Notes under the pieces: model-generated
Told to the model about the DNA's origin: nothing
Database searches by the model: none
Seen by the model: only the letters and a program-made list of their open reading frames with translations
In this document: one piece after another, positions 5,734 to 6,328 of the stretch
Layout of the letters: the number at the start of each line of letters is the position of its first letter
How positions within the stretch are numbered: the first letter of the stretch is position 1
NCBI GenBank assembly: GCA_030604345.1
Contig: JAUVWB010000096.1
Span: 1-6,328, forward strand
Origin: Desulfofustis sp.
Lineage (GTDB): Bacteria; Desulfobacterota; Desulfobulbia; Desulfobulbales; Desulfocapsaceae
Length of the DNA: 6,328 nt
Reading direction: 5' to 3'
Made by a program: the position numbers and the translations under genes

Positions 5734-5881
5734 AAATGCACGTGGGGAAGAGCTTATCACAAAGGCCCAGAAGTGCCTGGATCGTAGGACCGTGAGGAGG
5801 TCTTCGGGATGGGTGGCGCAGCGGTAACGGGAACCAGTTACCGGACTGGCAAAGCGAGAGTCGAGAGGAAAAAGGGTGATA
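5734..5881. other. Intergenic stretch with several short inverted repeats, no gene seen
   Basis: Between the promoter and the hairpin after sucD I see no convincing coding sequence. It contains AGGACC/GGTCTT (5787-5804, with one G-T pair) and two mutually exclusive hairpins. One is CGGTAAC (5822-5828) with GTTACCG (5837-5843); the other is CCAGT (5834-5838) with ACTGG (5845-5849). No tRNA and no known riboswitch consensus was recognised. It may be the 3' end of the sucD transcript or upstream regulatory DNA. Confidence 0.35.
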
Positions 5882-5918
5882 ACGGACGAGAAAAGAACAG
5901 CGTTCTTTTCTCGTCCGT
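5882..5918 (-). terminator. Perfect 17-bp hairpin, probable sucD transcript end
   Basis: ACGGACGAGAAAAGAAC (5882-5898) is exactly complementary to 5902-5918 across a three-base loop. It begins 56 bases after the sucD stop. In the sucD direction the stem is followed by TATCACCCTTTTT, so a T-run comes only after seven other bases; the stem apex is also A/T-rich. This is therefore not a textbook intrinsic terminator, though the stem is long enough to be a strong RNA structure. An alternative is a 3'-end stabilising hairpin or a repeat element. Confidence 0.55.
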
Positions 5919-5974
5919 GAGGGCTGTCGGCGCCTACTGGATGGTTGCCGTCGTCGTGCCGGTCAGTAGTGGGT

Positions 5975-6328
5975 TTAGGATGCGCTGGCGTACACGTCGG
6001 CGCAGAGTTTACCAAGAGAGCCGAGATCGCGGCACACATGATTGACGGCTTTTTCCATGGCTTCTATTTTAGCGGCGGCCGTTCCGCTGCCGCCGCTGAC
6101 TATGGCACCGGCGTGTCCCATGCGTCGTCCCGGAGGTGCCGTCAATCCAGCAATAAAGCCGATCACCGGTTTACTCATATGGGCGGCCACCCAGGCCGCC
6201 GCTTCTTCTTCGGCACTACCGCCGATCTCTCCGACCATGACCACCGCCTTGGTCTCCGGGTCGGCCTCAAAGGCCTGCAGACAATCGATAAAGCCGGTGC
6301 CGTTGATCGGATCACCGCCAATGCCGAC
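5975..6328 (-). CDS. sucD: Succinyl-CoA synthetase alpha subunit, C-terminal part (cut by window edge)
   Basis: It catalyses succinyl-CoA + NDP + Pi to succinate + NTP with the beta subunit, giving substrate-level phosphorylation. The window holds the last 117 codons; the reading frame is open to position 6328 and the real start lies beyond it. The visible part begins [20 protein letters not shown], then [26 protein letters not shown] and [14 protein letters not shown]. The histidine of GHAGAI (codon 6113-6115) is the phosphorylated catalytic residue of the family. The family's usual length is about 290 residues, so roughly 60 percent is missing, including the CoA-binding domain. It ends with TAA and is followed by a 547-base gap, so it probably belongs to a separate transcription unit upstream of the transcarboxylase operon, serving the same pathway. 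Confidence 0.95.
   Translation of the reverse strand, partial: VGIGGDPINGTGFIDCLQAFEADPETKAVVMVGEIGGSAEEEAAAWVAAHMSKPVIGFIAGLTAPPGRRMGHAGAIVSGGSGTAAAKIEAMEKAVNHVCRDLGSLGKLCADVYASAS

Noticed and set aside
5424..5741. Longer 105-codon version of the leader ORF starting at 5741
   Set aside because: Its start lies upstream of the predicted -35 box, so the mRNA from that promoter would not contain it; only the start at 5657 is considered.
5704..6039. Minus-strand 111-codon frame spanning the sucD end and the intergenic hairpin
   Set aside because: It overlaps the conserved sucD C-terminus out of frame and runs through the 17-bp inverted repeat; composition is not protein-like.

Overview
The window is one strand-consistent block of central carbon metabolism. 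Every gene lies on the minus strand, so transcription runs from high to low coordinates. The gene content is the methylmalonyl-CoA (succinate-propionate) pathway. The end of sucD is followed by a methylmalonyl/propionyl-CoA carboxyltransferase, a small ABM-fold protein, a 68-residue protein, a biotinylated pyruvate/oxaloacetate carboxyltransferase, a TetR regulator, methylmalonyl-CoA epimerase and the first 33 codons of methylmalonyl-CoA mutase. The gene set, the moderately high GC and the good Shine-Dalgarno sites suggest an anaerobic propionate-metabolising bacterium. A Desulfobulbus-like member of the Desulfobacterota is my best guess; this is inferred from gene content and was not tested by any search.

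Layout in transcription order: sucD C-terminus (6328-5975, cut by the window edge); a 547-base intergenic stretch; carboxyltransferase (5427-3877); ABM protein (3852-3571); 68-aa protein (3508-3302); 5S-type carboxyltransferase with C-terminal biotin domain (3264-1276); tetR (1226-585); epimerase (560-156); mutase N-terminus (101-1, cut by the window edge). Gaps between the genes after sucD are only 24-62 bases and almost all starts have a clear Shine-Dalgarno, so this reads as one operon. The intergenic stretch holds a perfect 17-bp hairpin about 56 bases after sucD, possibly its terminator. It also holds a strong candidate promoter (TTGACA, 17-base spacer, TAAAAC) whose -35 box sits inside a perfect palindrome, and a leader of about 270 bases.

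How the genes work together: the two carboxyltransferases and the fused biotin domain make a plausible methylmalonyl-CoA:pyruvate transcarboxylase, which moves CO2 between oxaloacetate and propionyl-CoA without ATP. Epimerase and mutase interconvert (S)- and (R)-methylmalonyl-CoA and succinyl-CoA. Succinyl-CoA synthetase couples succinyl-CoA to substrate-level phosphorylation. The set can run towards propionate oxidation or propionate formation. No biotin carboxylase and no Na+-pump membrane subunit is seen in the window.

The least explained parts are the two small genes inside the transcarboxylase operon (ABM-fold and 68 aa), the regulatory palindromes upstream, and a possible 77-codon leader ORF that overlaps the carboxyltransferase start as ATGA.
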